Assembly (NCBI GenBank): GCA_017648805.1
Contig: JAGCIC010000047.1
Location: forward strand, 1-15,328
DNA length: 15,328 bases
Direction of reading: 5' to 3'
Source: Clostridia bacterium
GTDB lineage: Bacteria > Bacillota_A > Clostridia > Christensenellales > Aristaeellaceae
The position numbers and the translations under genes are program-made. A model generated the notes under the pieces. It was not told the origin of the DNA and did not search any database. It was given only the letters and a program-made list of their open reading frames with translations. This document shows positions 14,204 through 15,328 of the stretch, piece after piece. Position 1 is the stretch's first letter; every line of letters starts with the position of its first letter.

Positions 14204-14249
14204 AAAAGGAACGGTTTTTCCTGCGGGACTTACACAGCCTCTTGCGGAT

Positions 14250-14291
14250 GCGTCATTGCGAGTGTCATGAAGTGACACGCGGCGATCCGTA
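14250..14291 (+). repeat. Dispersed hairpin repeat, copy C
   Basis: It starts GCGTCATTGCGAG and ends GCGGCGATCCGTA. The outer arms ATTGC (14255-14259) and GCGAT (14282-14286) pair with one T-G wobble. The inner stem GTGTCA-5-TGACAC (14262-14267 with 14273-14278) is perfect but unrelated in sequence to copy B's. It lies between the two LRR genes. Confidence 0.75.
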
Positions 14292-14319
14292 TTACTAAAA
14301 CGAAGAACAGGGAAATGCC

Positions 14320-15282
14320 ATGTACAGAAAACTGCTGTCACTTTTACTGGCCGCGCTGATGTGCCTTTCTTCCGGCGCCCTCGCGGATATCAGGTCCGCC
14401 GTTTCCGGCGACATAGGCCGGTCGGAGCTCACGCTCGAGCAGATAAGGGAATTTGCCGAGAGCCTGCCCGGGGACGTGCCCCTCACGGGGGAATTCAGCC
14501 TGCTGGGGCAGTGGTTCGACGTCTCCGCCGAGGAGCTGGACCTGGACACGGCGGAAGGCGTGCTTACGGGCCGGGATGTGGAGTGCCTGGTGTCCTTCAT
14601 GCCGAAGCTCAGAAAGCTGACGCTCAAGGCGCACACGGAACTCACCAACGATGACATGATCCCCATCGTGGACGCCCACCCGGAGATCGCCTTCGTGTGG
14701 ACGCTCAGGCTGCAGACCTACGAGCTGCCCACGGACGTCACCGCGTTCTCCACAAAGGTGGGGGAGGTGCGCGCGTCCACCCTGACCAGCGAGGACTGCC
14801 AACTGCTCAGGTACGTGCCGGATTTAAGGGCGCTGGACCTTGGGCACCACCACATAGGCGAATTGAGCTTCCTGGAGTACCTGCCGGAATTAAGGATACT
14901 GATACTTGCGGACAACAACGTGAGGGACATAACTCCCATAGGCAGCTTAAAGCACCTGCAGTACCTGGAGCTGTTCGTGAACCCCATATCCGACATAAGC
15001 CCCCTTGCGGGCTGCACCGAGCTGCTGGACCTTAACCTGAGCTACCTGTGGTTCCACACGCTCAAGCCCCTGGAGGCGTGCACGAAGCTGGAGCGCTTCT
15101 GGTGCGTGTACACCAGCCTGAGCTACACCGAGAAGCAGAACTTCAAAAAGGCGCATCCGGGCTGCGAATGCCTGTTCCTTTCAGAGGGCAGCTCCACCTA
15201 CGGCACCTGGCGCAAGCATCCCCGCTATTTCCAGTACAGGGAAATGTTCGACACGGGAGTGTGGAAGGAATTTACTGATTAA
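14320..15282 (+). CDS. Secreted leucine-rich-repeat protein, 320 aa (paralogue 2)
   Basis: A tandem paralogue of the preceding gene. A signal peptide (MYRKLLSLLLAALMCLSSGALA) with a plausible signal peptidase I cut after A22 replaces the first one's cysteine-containing leader. About 25 extra residues (24-55) precede the shared FSLLGQWFDVSAEELDLDTA-type segment. The common N-terminal module has HPEIAFVWTLRLQTYELPTD. Four 22-residue LRRs are at 168-189, 190-211, 212-233 and 234-255, with LRALDLGHHH and LELFVNPISDISPLAGCTEL nearly as in paralogue 1. The tail HPRYFQYREMFDTGVWKEF is almost identical. AGGGA six bases before the ATG is a weaker site than its neighbour's. No own promoter was identified; 141 bases separate the two genes. 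Function and ligand unknown. Confidence 0.9.
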   Translation: MYRKLLSLLLAALMCLSSGALADIRSAVSGDIGRSELTLEQIREFAESLPGDVPLTGEFSLLGQWFDVSAEELDLDTAEGVLTGRDVECLVSFMPKLRKLTLKAHTELTNDDMIPIVDAHPEIAFVWTLRLQTYELPTDVTAFSTKVGEVRASTLTSEDCQLLRYVPDLRALDLGHHHIGELSFLEYLPELRILILADNNVRDITPIGSLKHLQYLELFVNPISDISPLAGCTELLDLNLSYLWFHTLKPLEACTKLERFWCVYTSLSYTEKQNFKKAHPGCECLFLSEGSSTYGTWRKHPRYFQYREMFDTGVWKEFTD

Positions 15283-15307
15283 AATGCCTCTGTGATGCAT
15301 TTCAATC
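15277..15307. repeat. Hairpin containing the LRR2 stop codon
   Basis: GATTAAAATGC (15277-15287) pairs with GCATTTCAATC (15297-15307) with one mismatch and a 9-base loop. It starts with the same GATTAAAATGC as the palindrome after paralogue 1, again holding the TAA. The window ends 21 bases later in CGTTTTTA, so a terminator could follow but cannot be judged. Confidence 0.7.
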
Positions 15308-15328
15308 AAATATTCCGCTCCGTTTTTA

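Overview
The window looks like chromosomal DNA from a GC-rich member of the Bacillota, probably a clostridial lineage. The grounds are strong AGGAGG-type ribosome binding sites on most genes, sigma-70-type promoters with 17-base spacers, a classical UvrB, an AsnA-type asparagine synthetase, a YbaB-RecR pair and signal-peptide LRR proteins. Codon use is GC-rich, yet AGG (Arg) and ATA (Ile) are common. The lineage is inferred from gene content only; there is no rRNA in the window.

Layout. (1) Bases 1-2952: uvrB (3' part cut off by the window edge) is read leftward behind a small XRE-type repressor, with a one-base TGATG overlap. Facing them is a rightward pair of unrecognised genes, the first with a sigma-region-4-like HTH. 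The AT-rich gap (1905-2141) carries two oppositely directed promoters that fire at each other, and at least three inverted repeats built on TTGCG/CGCAA. (2) Bases 2978-7500: one probable transcription unit, promoter - aspartokinase - ybaB - recR - short alaS - terminator. (3) Bases 7518-8279: an SDR oxidoreductase. (4) Bases 8280-8831: a non-coding stretch packed with hairpins, short tandem repeats, terminators and copies of a dispersed hairpin element. (5) Bases 8832-10673, leftward: an ABC exporter half-transporter, divergent from asnA (10842-11852). (6) Bases 11853-12179: a second hairpin-dense non-coding stretch. (7) Bases 12180-15282: ychF, then two tandem paralogous secreted LRR proteins, each ending in a hairpin that contains its stop codon.

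Functional links. DNA repair genes (uvrB, recR with ybaB) and aspartate metabolism (aspartokinase, AsnA) each appear twice but in separate units, so I do not read them as one pathway. The parts most worth following up are the XRE/uvrB switch region, the short AlaRS lacking two of the family's usual domains, the hairpin repeat whose stems co-vary between copies, and the duplicated LRR genes. No phage structural gene, transposase, CRISPR array, tRNA or rRNA was seen.
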